Part shown: positions 26,224-34,782 of the stretch, one piece after another
Numbering within the stretch: position 1 is the first letter of the stretch
Layout of the letters: every line of letters starts with the position of its first letter
NCBI RefSeq assembly: GCF_016862395.1
Contig: NZ_BOMW01000019.1
Span: forward strand, 62,001-126,000
Length of the DNA: 64,000 bases
Reading direction: 5' to 3'
From: Actinoplanes siamensis
GTDB lineage: Bacteria > Actinomycetota > Actinomycetes > Mycobacteriales > Micromonosporaceae
Made by a program: the position numbers and the translations under genes
The notes under the pieces: model-generated
Database searches by the model: none
What the model saw: the letters and a program-made list of their open reading frames with translations, nothing else
Told to the model about the DNA's origin: nothing

Positions 26224-29193
26224 ATGACGCGGCCGACCCGCCTGGCGCGGTACGGCTTCGCCGAGAACGGGGCCGGCCTGCTCGGCGCCACCGGCCTGCG
26301 GCTGTGGGACGCCGAGCACGGCCCGGTCAGCGCCGACGCGGCCGAGCTGATCCGCGCGCTGTCCCGGGCCGCCGACCCGGACCTGGCGCTGCGCCAGTTC
26401 CACCGCCTGGTCGACTCGGTGTCGCGGGCCGCCGAGCGGGCCAACGGCGGCCGGCCCACCGGACCGACCGGCGAGATCACTCCGAACGCGGCGACCGAGG
26501 AACTCGTCGGTGAGCTGTTCCGCGACCACGGGCTGCGCCGGCGGCTGGTCGCGGTGCTCGGCGCGTCGTCGACGCTCGGCGACCACCTGGTCGCCAACGA
26601 GCAGGAGTGGCGCACGCTGGCCACCACCAAGAGCGGGCTGCCGCCCGACCCGGAGGGCCATCTCGAACTGGACGCGCCGACCGTGCCGGCGCTGCGCCGG
26701 GCGTACCGGATCGCGCTGCTGCGGATCGCCGCGGCCGACCTGACCGGCGGGCGGGGGCTGGAGCCGACCATGGTGGCGCTCTCGACGCTCGCCGACGAGA
26801 CGCTGTCCGCGGCGTACGGGATCGCCGTGGCCGGCCTGCCGGAGGGCACGCCGGAGCCACGCCTCGCGGTCGTGGCGATGGGCAAGTGCGGCGGCAACGA
26901 GCTGAACTACGTCTCCGACGTCGACGTCATCTTCGTGGCCGCCGGCGACGAGGACCTGCAGGCCGGCACCACTGTCGCGGCCCGGCTGATGGAGATCTGC
27001 GGGCAGGTGGCCTGGCCGGTGGACGCCGCGCTGCGGCCGGAGGGCAGCCGTGGCCCGCTGGTCCGCACCCTCGCCAGCCACCAGGCGTACTACCGGCGCT
27101 GGGCGCGCACGTGGGAGTTCCAGGCGCTGCTCAAGGCCCGGCCGGCGGCCGGCGACCTGGCGCTGGCCGGTGAGTGGCTGGCCGACCTGGCCCCGCTGAT
27201 CTGGCACGCCGCGGAGCGGCCCGAGGCGGTCGCCGACGTCCGCGACATGCGCCGGAAGATCATCGACAACGTGCCGGCCAAGGAGCTGGACCGGGAGATC
27301 AAGCGCGGGCCGGGCGGGCTGCGCGACATCGAGTTCGCGGTGCAGCTGCTGCAACTGGTGCACGGCCGGGTGGACGAGTCGCTGCGGCTGCCGGGCACGC
27401 TGCCCGCGCTGCGCGCCCTGGTCGCCGGGGGATACGTGGGCCGGCAGGACGGCGAGACGCTGCTGCGCGGTTACCGGTTCCTGCGCGCCGTCGAGCACCG
27501 GCTGCAGCTGCAGCAGCTGAAGCGGACGCACACCGTCCCGGACGATCCGGCCGGCCTGCGCTGGCTCGCCGCAGCGCTCGGCTACACCGCGCTGCCCGGG
27601 CAGGACGCCGTCGAGGCGTTCCGCTCGGACTGGGTCGGGCACGCCGCCAACGTCCGGCGGCTGCACGTCAAGCTGCTCTACCAGCCGCTGCTGGAGGCGG
27701 TGGCCCGGGTGCCGGCCGATGCGCTGCGGATGACGCCGGAGTCGGCCCGCAAGCGGCTGGAGATCCTCGGGTTCGCCGACCCGGCCGGCGCGCTGCGCCA
27801 CCTGGAGGCGCTGACCGGTGGCGTGACCCGTACCTCGGCGATCCAGCGCACCCTGCTGCCGATGCTGCTGCAGGACTTCGCGGACGCCCCGGAACCGGAC
27901 CGTGGGCTGCTCAACTACCGGCAGGTGTCCGACAAACTCGGCAGCACGCCGTGGTACCTGCGGCTGCTGCGCGACGGTGGCCCGGTGGCCCGCCGGCTGG
28001 CCCGGGTGATCGGCCTCTCCCGGTACGCCACCGACCTGCTCACCCGTGACCCGGAGGCGCTGCGGCTGCTCGCCGACGACCCGGAGCTGCGCCCCCGCTC
28101 CCGGGAGAGGCTGGTGGACGGCTTCGCCGCGGCGGCCGGGCGGCACGCCGGCGACCCGGTCAAGGCGATCGCCGCGGTCCGCGCGCTGCGCCGCCGCGAG
28201 CTGTTCCGGCTGGCCTGCGCGGACATCCTGAGCCAGGCCGGAGATCTGGCGCCGGTCCACCCGATCGACGTGCACGAGCTGGGGTCGGCGCTCTCCGCGG
28301 TCACCGACGCGACGCTGAACGCCGCGCTGCTGATCGCCCGGCGGGCCAAGCCCGGACCGGCCGGGATGCGCTTCGCGGTGATCGGGATGGGCCGATTGGG
28401 CGGGTACGAGATGAGCTACCCCTCCGACGCCGATGTGCTGTTCGTCTTCGACGGCGGTTCCGAGGCCGCCGCGCACGCCGTCGCCGAGGAGATGCGCCGG
28501 CTGCTGAACGCGCCAGCCCCCGACCCGGCCCTGGGCATCGACGCGGACCTGCGGCCGGAGGGGCGTCAGGGGCCGCTGGTCCGCAGCCTGCAGGCGTACC
28601 GGCAGTACTACGACCGGTGGTCGAAGGTGTGGGAGGCGCAGGCGCTGCTGCGGGCCCGGTTCGTCTGCGGGGACGAGTCGCTGGGGCTCGCCTTCGAGGA
28701 ACTGGCCGACGCCAAGCGGTACCCGGACGGCGGGCTCAGCCGCGAGCAGGTGGTGGAGATCCGGCGGATCAAGGCGCGGGTGGAGAACGAGCGCCTGCCC
28801 CGCGGCGCGGATCCGAACACGCACACCAAGCTGGGGCGGGGCGGGCTGGCCGACGTGGAGTGGGCGGTCCAGCTGCTGCAGTTGCGGTTCGCGCACGAGC
28901 TGCCCGAGCTGCGCCGCACCCGGACCCTGGAGGCGCTGGCCGCCGCGCGGGATGGTGGCCTGGTGGAACCGGCCGACGCCGCCGCCATGACCGACGGCTG
29001 GACGCTGGCCGCGCAGGTGCGCAACGCGCTCACGCTGGTGCGCGGGCGGCCCACCGATCAGCTGCCGCAGCACGGGGTGGAGCTGGCCGGGACGGTGCTG
29101 CTGCTCTCCGGCGGCGATCCGGGCGAGTTCGTCGACCGTTACCTGCGGATCACCCGCCGGTCGCGGGCCGCGATGGAGCGGGTCTTCTCATGA
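26224..29193 (+). CDS. glnE: Bifunctional glutamine synthetase adenylyltransferase/deadenylylase
   Basis: A 989-residue protein with two nucleotidyltransferase modules, each followed by a helical GlnE-type domain. The catalytic signatures are MGKCGGNELNYVSDVDVIFV (about residues 218-237) and IGMGRLGGYEMSYPSDADVL (about residues 719-738), both with the D-x-D pair. One module adenylylates and the other deadenylylates glutamine synthetase, here presumably GlnA1, which has the acceptor Tyr. Duplicated RGPGGLRDIEFAVQLLQL and RGGLADVEWAVQLLQL mark the domain ends. The start is ATG 26224, one base after the upstream stop. The 3' end overlaps the convergent MarR gene by 6 bp. Confidence 0.95.
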   Translation: MTRPTRLARYGFAENGAGLLGATGLRLWDAEHGPVSADAAELIRALSRAADPDLALRQFHRLVDSVSRAAERANGGRPTGPTGEITPNAATEELVGELFRDHGLRRRLVAVLGASSTLGDHLVANEQEWRTLATTKSGLPPDPEGHLELDAPTVPALRRAYRIALLRIAAADLTGGRGLEPTMVALSTLADETLSAAYGIAVAGLPEGTPEPRLAVVAMGKCGGNELNYVSDVDVIFVAAGDEDLQAGTTVAARLMEICGQVAWPVDAALRPEGSRGPLVRTLASHQAYYRRWARTWEFQALLKARPAAGDLALAGEWLADLAPLIWHAAERPEAVADVRDMRRKIIDNVPAKELDREIKRGPGGLRDIEFAVQLLQLVHGRVDESLRLPGTLPALRALVAGGYVGRQDGETLLRGYRFLRAVEHRLQLQQLKRTHTVPDDPAGLRWLAAALGYTALPGQDAVEAFRSDWVGHAANVRRLHVKLLYQPLLEAVARVPADALRMTPESARKRLEILGFADPAGALRHLEALTGGVTRTSAIQRTLLPMLLQDFADAPEPDRGLLNYRQVSDKLGSTPWYLRLLRDGGPVARRLARVIGLSRYATDLLTRDPEALRLLADDPELRPRSRERLVDGFAAAAGRHAGDPVKAIAAVRALRRRELFRLACADILSQAGDLAPVHPIDVHELGSALSAVTDATLNAALLIARRAKPGPAGMRFAVIGMGRLGGYEMSYPSDADVLFVFDGGSEAAAHAVAEEMRRLLNAPAPDPALGIDADLRPEGRQGPLVRSLQAYRQYYDRWSKVWEAQALLRARFVCGDESLGLAFEELADAKRYPDGGLSREQVVEIRRIKARVENERLPRGADPNTHTKLGRGGLADVEWAVQLLQLRFAHELPELRRTRTLEALAAARDGGLVEPADAAAMTDGWTLAAQVRNALTLVRGRPTDQLPQHGVELAGTVLLLSGGDPGEFVDRYLRITRRSRAAMERVFS

Positions 29194-29616
29194 CGCCGCC
29201 GCGATCACCTGGGTCAGCGCGCCGTGCAGCTTCTGCAGGTCCTCGACGGGCAGCCCGAGCCGGGCGACCACGGCCGGCGGGATCTTCGTGGCCTCGGCAC
29301 GCAGCGCCCGCCCGGCGTCGGTGAGCGTGATGGCCAGGCTGCGCTCGTCGGCGGGATCCCGCTCGCGGCGCAGGTAACCGATCGTCTCCAGCCGCTTGAG
29401 CAGTGGCGAGAGCGTGCCCGGGTCGAGTTGCAGCAGCTCGCTGAGGCGGCGCTGGGACAGCGGCGAGTGCTGCCACAGGGCCAGCATCACCAGATACTGC
29501 GGATGGGTCAGGCCCATCGGTTCGAGCAGCGGGCGGTAGATCGCCACCACGCTGCGGGCCGCGACCGAGAGCGCGAAACAGACTTGTTGTTCCAGTGCGA
29601 GGGGATCGTCACTCAC
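29188..29616 (-). CDS. MarR-family regulator, OhrR-like
   Basis: A 142-residue winged-helix protein. The N-terminal EQQVCFALSVAARSVVAIYRPLL contains a Cys at the place of the redox-sensing Cys of OhrR (about residue 12). It is followed by LTHPQYLVMLAL, the recognition helix area LSELLQLDPGTLSPLLKRLE and the wing RRERDPADERSL. OhrR proteins repress organic-peroxide resistance genes until the Cys is oxidised. No ohr gene is adjacent; the divergent gene encodes an unrelated 76-residue protein. Operator-like repeats lie between them. This is a confident MarR member and a probable one-Cys OhrR type. Confidence 0.88.
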   Translation of the reverse strand: MSDDPLALEQQVCFALSVAARSVVAIYRPLLEPMGLTHPQYLVMLALWQHSPLSQRRLSELLQLDPGTLSPLLKRLETIGYLRRERDPADERSLAITLTDAGRALRAEATKIPPAVVARLGLPVEDLQKLHGALTQVIAAAS

Positions 29617-29648
29617 TTGCGGTACTCCTCAGGTCGGCGGTTATCCTA

Positions 29649-29685
29649 CCAATAGTTGGGGCACCAACTGTTGGCACACCAACTG
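29649..29685. promoter_or_regulatory. Candidate MarR/OhrR operator
   Basis: Overlapping inverted repeats lie in the 83-bp divergent spacer: CCAA-TAG-TTGG (29649-29659), AGTTGG-GGCA-CCAACT (29654-29669) and CCAAC-T-GTTGG (29664-29674). CACCAACTG also occurs twice (29662-29670 and 29677-29685). The block lies just upstream of the ribosome site of the plus gene and near the start of the MarR gene, as expected for autoregulation. Confidence 0.65.
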
Positions 29686-29699
29686 ACGGAGGAGGCGTC

Positions 29700-29930
29700 G
29701 TGGCGCAGTTCCAGGACCGGTTCGCCCGCTGGTTCCACGAGACTTTCGACGACATGTGGTTCCGGTCGATGATCGGGCCGGCCCAGACCAAGGGCGCTGT
29801 GCAGGGCTGCGACGAGTTCGCCCGGGAGGGCTGGAAGGCCGACCTGGAGCGGCGCAAGCAATACACCCGTGAGCAGCGCGAACGCAAGCGCGCCGAGCGC
29901 GAGGCCGCGAAGTCCGACGCACGGTCCTGA
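29700..29930 (+). CDS. Small charged protein divergent from the MarR gene
   Basis: A 76-residue protein: MAQFQDRFARWFHETFDD, then MWFRSMIGPAQTKGAVQGCDEFAREGW, then a very basic/acidic helix (YTREQRERKRAEREAAK). It has one Cys. It is not recognised. GTG 29700 is chosen because GGAGGAG lies 6-10 bp upstream; the longer in-frame reading would cross the operator. Its position across the operator from the OhrR-like gene suggests it is a regulated target, and the Trp/Phe-rich amphipathic N-terminus may associate with membrane. Confidence 0.6.
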   Translation: MAQFQDRFARWFHETFDDMWFRSMIGPAQTKGAVQGCDEFAREGWKADLERRKQYTREQRERKRAEREAAKSDARS

Positions 29931-29968
29931 CGTCGCGGGCCGCGGCCGGTCGCCGCTCCGGCCGGGCA

Positions 29969-31678
29969 TCAGCTGGACAGCGTGTAGCGCCCCGGTCCCG
30001 GGACCCGCAGGATCGTCCAGTCGCCGTCGCGGAGCACCTCGGCGCCGCCCGAGGCGCGCAGCCAGCGGTGCCAGCGCACCCTCAGGCGCACGTCGCCGGC
30101 CGCGGGCGCGTCCAGGGTGATCGCGGCGGCGGTGTGCCGGACCAGCGCCGCCGGGGCGGCGACGATCGGCCGCGGGCCGGCGACGGCGTACAGGCGCCAG
30201 TGGGGCCCGGTCCAGATCAACGTGAGGTACGGCAACCCGTCCGTCACCAACCGCGCCTCCGCCCGTCCCGGCCAGGACAGCTCGGCGTCGGGCACCGCGA
30301 CGAACTGGACCGCCTGCTCGGCCAGCCAGGCGCGGTAGGTTTCCGCGGTGAGCGCCACCCGGGTCCCGGACGCGCCGGGCACCGTGGTGAAGAACAGCGG
30401 ATTCCGATCGATGTCGGCCTGCCGCAGCCAGCCCCGGGCCAGCGGGACGTCGCCCATCCGCGCCGCCTCCCAGTAGTCCCGGGTCGGCGGGATCTCCACG
30501 CGCCCGGTCAGTTCCCGGGTGGCCAGGACCTCGGTGAGAGGGCGGAAGTAGTCCGGGTCCGCGGTCGGGTTCCCGAGATCCCGCAGATCGGCGGAGACGA
30601 TGGGCGGCTGCCACCAGGCCAGCAGTGCCAACGGCAGCACGATCAGCCACTTTTTCCGAAGAGCCGGGATCCGGCCGTACGCGGCCAGCACCGGCAACGC
30701 GAACATCACCGCCAGCCGTGTCGCGTTCAAGCCCACCGGCGTATGGATCAGAGCGGCCCCGAGCACTCCCGCCGAGGACAGCAGCGCACCCATCCGAATC
30801 GGGCGCACCGGCACCAGCGCGGCCACGACGAGCCCGGTCACCACGGCGTGCACGGTGTCGGTGCGGCTGATGTTCATCCACCCGCCGTCCCCGAACAGCA
30901 GCGCGTTGAGCCCGATCAGCACCGCCGCCGGCCCCGCCACGAGCAGCCCCCGCACCCCCGCGGACCAGCCGCCCGCTCGCGGCCGGCGCCCAGGGGTGTC
31001 CCCGCGACGGGAAGGGACCTCTGGGGGCCGGCCGCCGGCTCGCGGCCGGCCTCCAGGGATGTGTCGGGGCTCGGGAGAGGCCTCCGGGGGCCGGTGGGGC
31101 TGGGGCTCAGGGGTGTGTGGGCGGGGGAAGCGGACGTGGGGGGCGGCGAGGAGGGCGGTGCCGGTGAGACCGAGGAACAGGGCGACCACCGGGCTGGTCG
31201 CGGCGGCCAGCGCGGCGAGGAGCAGGGCGGCGAGCGCCGCCGAGCGGCGCGGGAGGAAGGTGAGCGCGACGAGAGCCGCCAGCCCGAGACAGACCCCGAG
31301 GCCGTACGTCACCCGCCCGCTCACCAGGTTCCCGGCCAACCCCGCCAGGCCCAGCCCACCGGCCAGCCACAGCCGCCGGCCACCGGTCCGGCGCAGCAGC
31401 ACGGCCAGCAGCACCGAGCCGGCGACCACCGAGACCACGCCGGCGACCCGCACCCCGAGGACCGCCATCACCGGCTGCGAGAGCAGGCTGTACCCGAGCT
31501 GGTCCACCCCGGCGTACCAGCGCAGGTCGACAGGCGTCCAGCCGTGCGCGGCGAAGAACCCGGCCCGCGCCACCTGGGCGGCCAGGTCCGAGCCCATCCG
31601 GGGCAGAGCGAGGTACACCCCGCCGAGAGCCGTCGCCACCAGCGCGATGATCGATTCCAGCCGGTGCCTGACCCACAT
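29969..31678 (-). CDS. Polytopic membrane protein, probable GT-C-type glycosyltransferase
   Basis: A 569-residue protein with about ten transmembrane helices in the first 370 residues and a soluble C-terminal region of about 200 residues. LPRMGSDLAAQVARAGFF with an early Asp in the first extracytoplasmic loop resembles GT-C lipid-linked sugar transferases, but no diagnostic motif is certain. A Pro/Arg-rich loop at about residues 185-240 contains tandem imperfect repeats (GRPRAGG twice), visible in the DNA as 62-64-bp units. It is divergent from the mannosyltransferase pair, which supports a cell-envelope glycan role. A generic membrane protein is the alternative. Confidence 0.6.
   Translation of the reverse strand: MWVRHRLESIIALVATALGGVYLALPRMGSDLAAQVARAGFFAAHGWTPVDLRWYAGVDQLGYSLLSQPVMAVLGVRVAGVVSVVAGSVLLAVLLRRTGGRRLWLAGGLGLAGLAGNLVSGRVTYGLGVCLGLAALVALTFLPRRSAALAALLLAALAAATSPVVALFLGLTGTALLAAPHVRFPRPHTPEPQPHRPPEASPEPRHIPGGRPRAGGRPPEVPSRRGDTPGRRPRAGGWSAGVRGLLVAGPAAVLIGLNALLFGDGGWMNISRTDTVHAVVTGLVVAALVPVRPIRMGALLSSAGVLGAALIHTPVGLNATRLAVMFALPVLAAYGRIPALRKKWLIVLPLALLAWWQPPIVSADLRDLGNPTADPDYFRPLTEVLATRELTGRVEIPPTRDYWEAARMGDVPLARGWLRQADIDRNPLFFTTVPGASGTRVALTAETYRAWLAEQAVQFVAVPDAELSWPGRAEARLVTDGLPYLTLIWTGPHWRLYAVAGPRPIVAAPAALVRHTAAAITLDAPAAGDVRLRVRWHRWLRASGGAEVLRDGDWTILRVPGPGRYTLSS
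30970..31110. repeat. Imperfect 62-64-bp tandem repeat inside the membrane protein gene
   Basis: About two and a half units share CTCGCGGCCGGC followed by CAGGG(G/A)TGT and end in GGGGGCCGG. The repeat encodes Pro/Arg/Gly-rich 21-residue units in a hydrophilic loop and leaves the reading frame open. Confidence 0.6.
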
Positions 31679-31736
31679 CCCGCCGACAGTACCGGGCGCC
31701 CCGTACGTTGCAGCGCGTCACGGTATGGTCGTCGCC

Positions 31737-33131
31737 ATGCCCCGTCCGTTCCTCGTCCGATACACGGGGCTCGCAGGTAGCGCCCTGTTGGGCGGTGCCG
31801 CGTTCCTGGGTGGCGCGCACCGCCCGTGGGAACCGACCGTGACCCCGCTCACCATCGTCACCGGCCGGGACGGGGTGCTGCTGCCGCTGTTCTGGATCCT
31901 CGGCATGACGTTGCTGATCGGCGCGTGGCTGACCGGGCGGCGGTCGGTGCCGTCCGCGCGGTGGGCCTACGTGACGGCCGGGCTGTGGGCGCTGCCGCTG
32001 CTGCCGTTCCTCCCGCTGGGCAGCTACGACGCCTACTCGTACGCGTGTCAGGGCTGGCAGCAGGCGAGCGGGCTGGATCCGTACAGCGGTGGTGTCGACG
32101 TCCTGGGCTGTCCCTGGGCCGACGCCGTCGCGCCCACCTGGCGTGGCGCCCCCGCCCCGTACGGCCCGGTCTTCCTGGTCCTGGCCGCCCTGGCGGCGAA
32201 GGTGGGCGGCACGCTCACCGGGACCGTCGCCCTGCTGCGCCTGATCGCGGTGGCCGGTCTGGCCGCCACCGGCGCCTGCCTGCCGTTGCTGGCCCGGCGG
32301 ACCGGCGTGCCGGTGCGGCGTGCGGTCTGGCTGGTGCTGGCCTGCCCGCTGGTCCTGATCCACCTGGTGTCGGGCACGCACAACGACGCGGTGATGGTGG
32401 CGTTGCTGGCCGGCGGCCTGGCGGTGGCCGCGACCGGGCGCGGCTGGCCGGCCGGCGTGCTGTTCGGCCTCGCGGTCGGGGTGAAGGCGACAGCGATCGT
32501 CGTACTGCCGTTCGCGATCTTCCTCGTCCCGCGGGCATGGTGGCGTGCCGCGCTGGAACTGGCCGTGGGCGCGATCGGCGCGCTGGCGCTGGTCTCGATC
32601 GGGTCCGGGCTGGGCCTGGGCTGGGTGACCGCGCTGGCCGACAGCGGCGTCTCGGTGCAGTGGACGTCGCCGCCGACCGCGCTGGGGATGACGCTGGAGC
32701 TGATCGGGGCGCCGCACGCGGTCGCGGTGACCCGGGCGCTCGGCGTGATCGTGCTGGCCGGGGTGCTGCTCGTGCTGTTCCGGCGGGCCTGGCGGGGCGG
32801 TGACGCGCTGCTGCACGCCGCGCTGGCGATGGCCGCGACGGTGGTCCTCGCCCCGGTGTTCCACCCGTGGTACGCGATCTGGCCGCTGACGCTGCTGGCC
32901 GCCACGTTGCGGCCGGACACCCGCTGGCTCACCGTTCCGTGCACGGTGGCGGCCGCGCTCTGCCTGCCGGACGGCTACAACCTGGCCCTCGCCACCAAGG
33001 CGCAGGGCGCCGTCGGCATGACCGTGTTCGCCGGATATCTAGCGTGGAAAGTGCTGCATGAAGCGAATCGTGACCCTGGTGGCGTCGGTGCTGGCCGCGG
33101 TGGGGCTGATCTACATCGCGTGGGACCGTAA
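31737..33131 (+). CDS. Polyprenol-phosphate-mannose-dependent alpha-(1->6)-mannosyltransferase-like (MptB type)
   Basis: A 464-residue GT-C membrane protein. The loop PLGSYDAYSYACQGWQQASGLDPYSGGVDVL carries the acidic catalytic residue near residue 100, and there are 11-13 transmembrane segments. FHPWYAIWPLTLLAATLRPD near the end is typical of MptA/MptB and related actinobacterial lipoglycan mannosyltransferases. It would extend mannan chains at the outer face of the membrane using a lipid-linked mannose donor. ATG 31737 is preferred; ATG 31725 in frame is an alternative. Its last 74 bp overlap the next gene in another frame, which is unusually long. Confidence 0.78.
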   Translation: MPRPFLVRYTGLAGSALLGGAAFLGGAHRPWEPTVTPLTIVTGRDGVLLPLFWILGMTLLIGAWLTGRRSVPSARWAYVTAGLWALPLLPFLPLGSYDAYSYACQGWQQASGLDPYSGGVDVLGCPWADAVAPTWRGAPAPYGPVFLVLAALAAKVGGTLTGTVALLRLIAVAGLAATGACLPLLARRTGVPVRRAVWLVLACPLVLIHLVSGTHNDAVMVALLAGGLAVAATGRGWPAGVLFGLAVGVKATAIVVLPFAIFLVPRAWWRAALELAVGAIGALALVSIGSGLGLGWVTALADSGVSVQWTSPPTALGMTLELIGAPHAVAVTRALGVIVLAGVLLVLFRRAWRGGDALLHAALAMAATVVLAPVFHPWYAIWPLTLLAATLRPDTRWLTVPCTVAAALCLPDGYNLALATKAQGAVGMTVFAGYLAWKVLHEANRDPGGVGAGRGGADLHRVGP

Positions 33132-34203
33132 CGGGTTCTTCGACTCCACGGTCTACTACGGCGCGGTGAAGTACTGGTTCCGCGACGGCGGGATGGTCTA
33201 CGACTGGCTGAAGCCGGAGACGCCGTACGGGTTCACCTACCCGCCCTTCGCCGGCCTGGTGATGTCGCCGATGTCGGTGCTGCCGTTCCCGGTCGTCGTG
33301 CTGCTCGCCTCGATCGGCACCGTGCTCACCGTCGGCCTGCTGGTGCGCTGGCTGGCCGGGCCGATGCTGCGCGGCCTGGGCAAGCCGCTGTGGTTCACCT
33401 TCGGGGTGGCGTTCGCCCTGGCGCTGGCGTTCGAGCCGGTCCGCGAGACGTTCAGCTTCGGTCAGGTGAACACGTTGCTGCTCACCCTGGTCACCGCCGA
33501 CCTGCTGTTCGGCGTGGCCCGCGGCCGCTGGTGGGGCGGCGTCGGGATCGGCCTGGCCACGGCGATCAAGCTGACCCCCGGCGTGTTCATCCTGTATCTG
33601 CTGGTCACCCGGCGCTGGCGGGAGGCCGGCACCGCGATCGCCGCGGCCAGTGCGGCGACCGTGCTGGCCGGGGCGCTCTTCCCGGACCAGTCCCGGGAGT
33701 TCTGGACCTCGGCGCTCTGGGACACCAACCGGGTCGGCTCGCTCTGGTTCCTCTCCAACCAATCCGAGCGGGGCATGATCGCCCGGCTGCCCTTCGACGA
33801 GGCGGAGTCGAAGATCTGGCTGGTCTGCGTGCTGGCCACGCTGGCGTGGTGGGCGCTGCGGGTGGCGCGGGCGCCGGAGGACGTGGTCGGCGGGCTGGCC
33901 CTGACCGGCGTGCTGGGCTGCCTGATCAGCCCGGTCACCTGGATCCACCACTGCGTCTGGCTGATCCCGGCGCTGATCCGCTGCGTCGAGGCGAACCGGC
34001 GCGGGCCGGCGGCGCTCGCCGCGGGCGCCTACGCGTTCATGACCTCGCACCTCACCTGGCTCTGGGAGAACCGTCCGTATCCACCGGTGTCCATGCTGGG
34101 CAGCAACATCTATGTCCTGTTCAGCCTGGCTCTGCTGATCTGGACACCTGTCGGCGTCCGCAGCTCGGCTCCCGCCCGCGAGCCCGACAAGGTCCTGGCG
34201 TAG
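33058..34203 (+). CDS. GT87-family (DUF2029) mannosyltransferase
   Basis: A 381-residue GT-C membrane protein with about ten helices. The first loop holds WDRNGFFDSTVYYGAVKYW with the candidate catalytic Asp, and PYGFTYPPFAGLVMSPM is the common TYPP motif of the GT87 family (PimE and alpha-1,2-mannosyltransferases). GQVNTLLLTLVTADLL and SPVTWIHHCVWLIPAL also fit. It probably adds mannose to phosphatidylinositol mannosides or lipoglycans. It overlaps the MptB-like gene by 74 bp; the ATG at 33058 fits the family N-terminus, so coupling by overlap is likely. Confidence 0.8.
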   Translation: MKRIVTLVASVLAAVGLIYIAWDRNGFFDSTVYYGAVKYWFRDGGMVYDWLKPETPYGFTYPPFAGLVMSPMSVLPFPVVVLLASIGTVLTVGLLVRWLAGPMLRGLGKPLWFTFGVAFALALAFEPVRETFSFGQVNTLLLTLVTADLLFGVARGRWWGGVGIGLATAIKLTPGVFILYLLVTRRWREAGTAIAAASAATVLAGALFPDQSREFWTSALWDTNRVGSLWFLSNQSERGMIARLPFDEAESKIWLVCVLATLAWWALRVARAPEDVVGGLALTGVLGCLISPVTWIHHCVWLIPALIRCVEANRRGPAALAAGAYAFMTSHLTWLWENRPYPPVSMLGSNIYVLFSLALLIWTPVGVRSSAPAREPDKVLA

Positions 34204-34782
34204 CCGGTGCGGCCCATGCCGGTCCTGGACGGCCCGGGAGACGAGGGCCACGTCCTCCCAGGCCTGGGCGCCGACGCCCGCGCCGGCTGGGATGAGGCGG
34301 TGGCGCGGCTCAACGGCACCGAGGTCCGATTCGGCGCCGCCCCGTCGGCCCCGCGAGTGTTCGCCCGCGGTCCCGACCGGCCCGGTCGCCGGCCGGCGGC
34401 GCGCTCGGCGCACGCGAAACGGCGGCAGGTCGGCTGGGAGCCGAGCACGACCGATTCCCTTTAGACCCCAGCCCCCTCGCGGGCCGACCAGCAAGAGCTC
34501 CAACAGGTACACCGCGTTACCTCCGCAGCAAGATCCAGAATTCCTCCCCTCCCCCATCGGGGCCCCGGGTTCAGCGCCGCAAACGCCCAGGCCATAGACG
34601 GTGTCACAGACGTTGAACCCGGTGACACCGGCGGCCCGCACGCCTTCGTTGTGCTGGTGGCAACGGTTCAACCACTGCCGCAACGAAAGGCACGCTCCGA
34701 CACCGGGCGCGCTACCGTCGATGACGGCGGCCGGACTCCAGCCGGACCGGCCGCCCCCTGACCGGCTAGCAGGGGACACGAC
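34204..34782. other. Gene-poor stretch of about 580 bp before the decayed regulator
   Basis: Short open frames exist on both strands but none has family-like features or a ribosome site. Base composition is less GC-rich than neighbouring genes. CGGTGTCAC (34599-34607) and GTGACACCG (34622-34630) form a 9-bp inverted repeat that may be a terminator or an operator for the XRE-type gene. The region looks like decayed sequence. Confidence 0.4.

Noticed and set aside
25900-29073. Minus-strand open frame opposite glnE
   Set aside because: glnE on the plus strand is unmistakable (two nucleotidyltransferase motifs); the antisense has no family features.
30600-31736. Possible N-terminal extension of the MptB-like protein by about 380 residues
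   Set aside because: The extension is antisense to the divergent membrane protein and has no transmembrane pattern or homology; the real start lies at 31737 or 31725.
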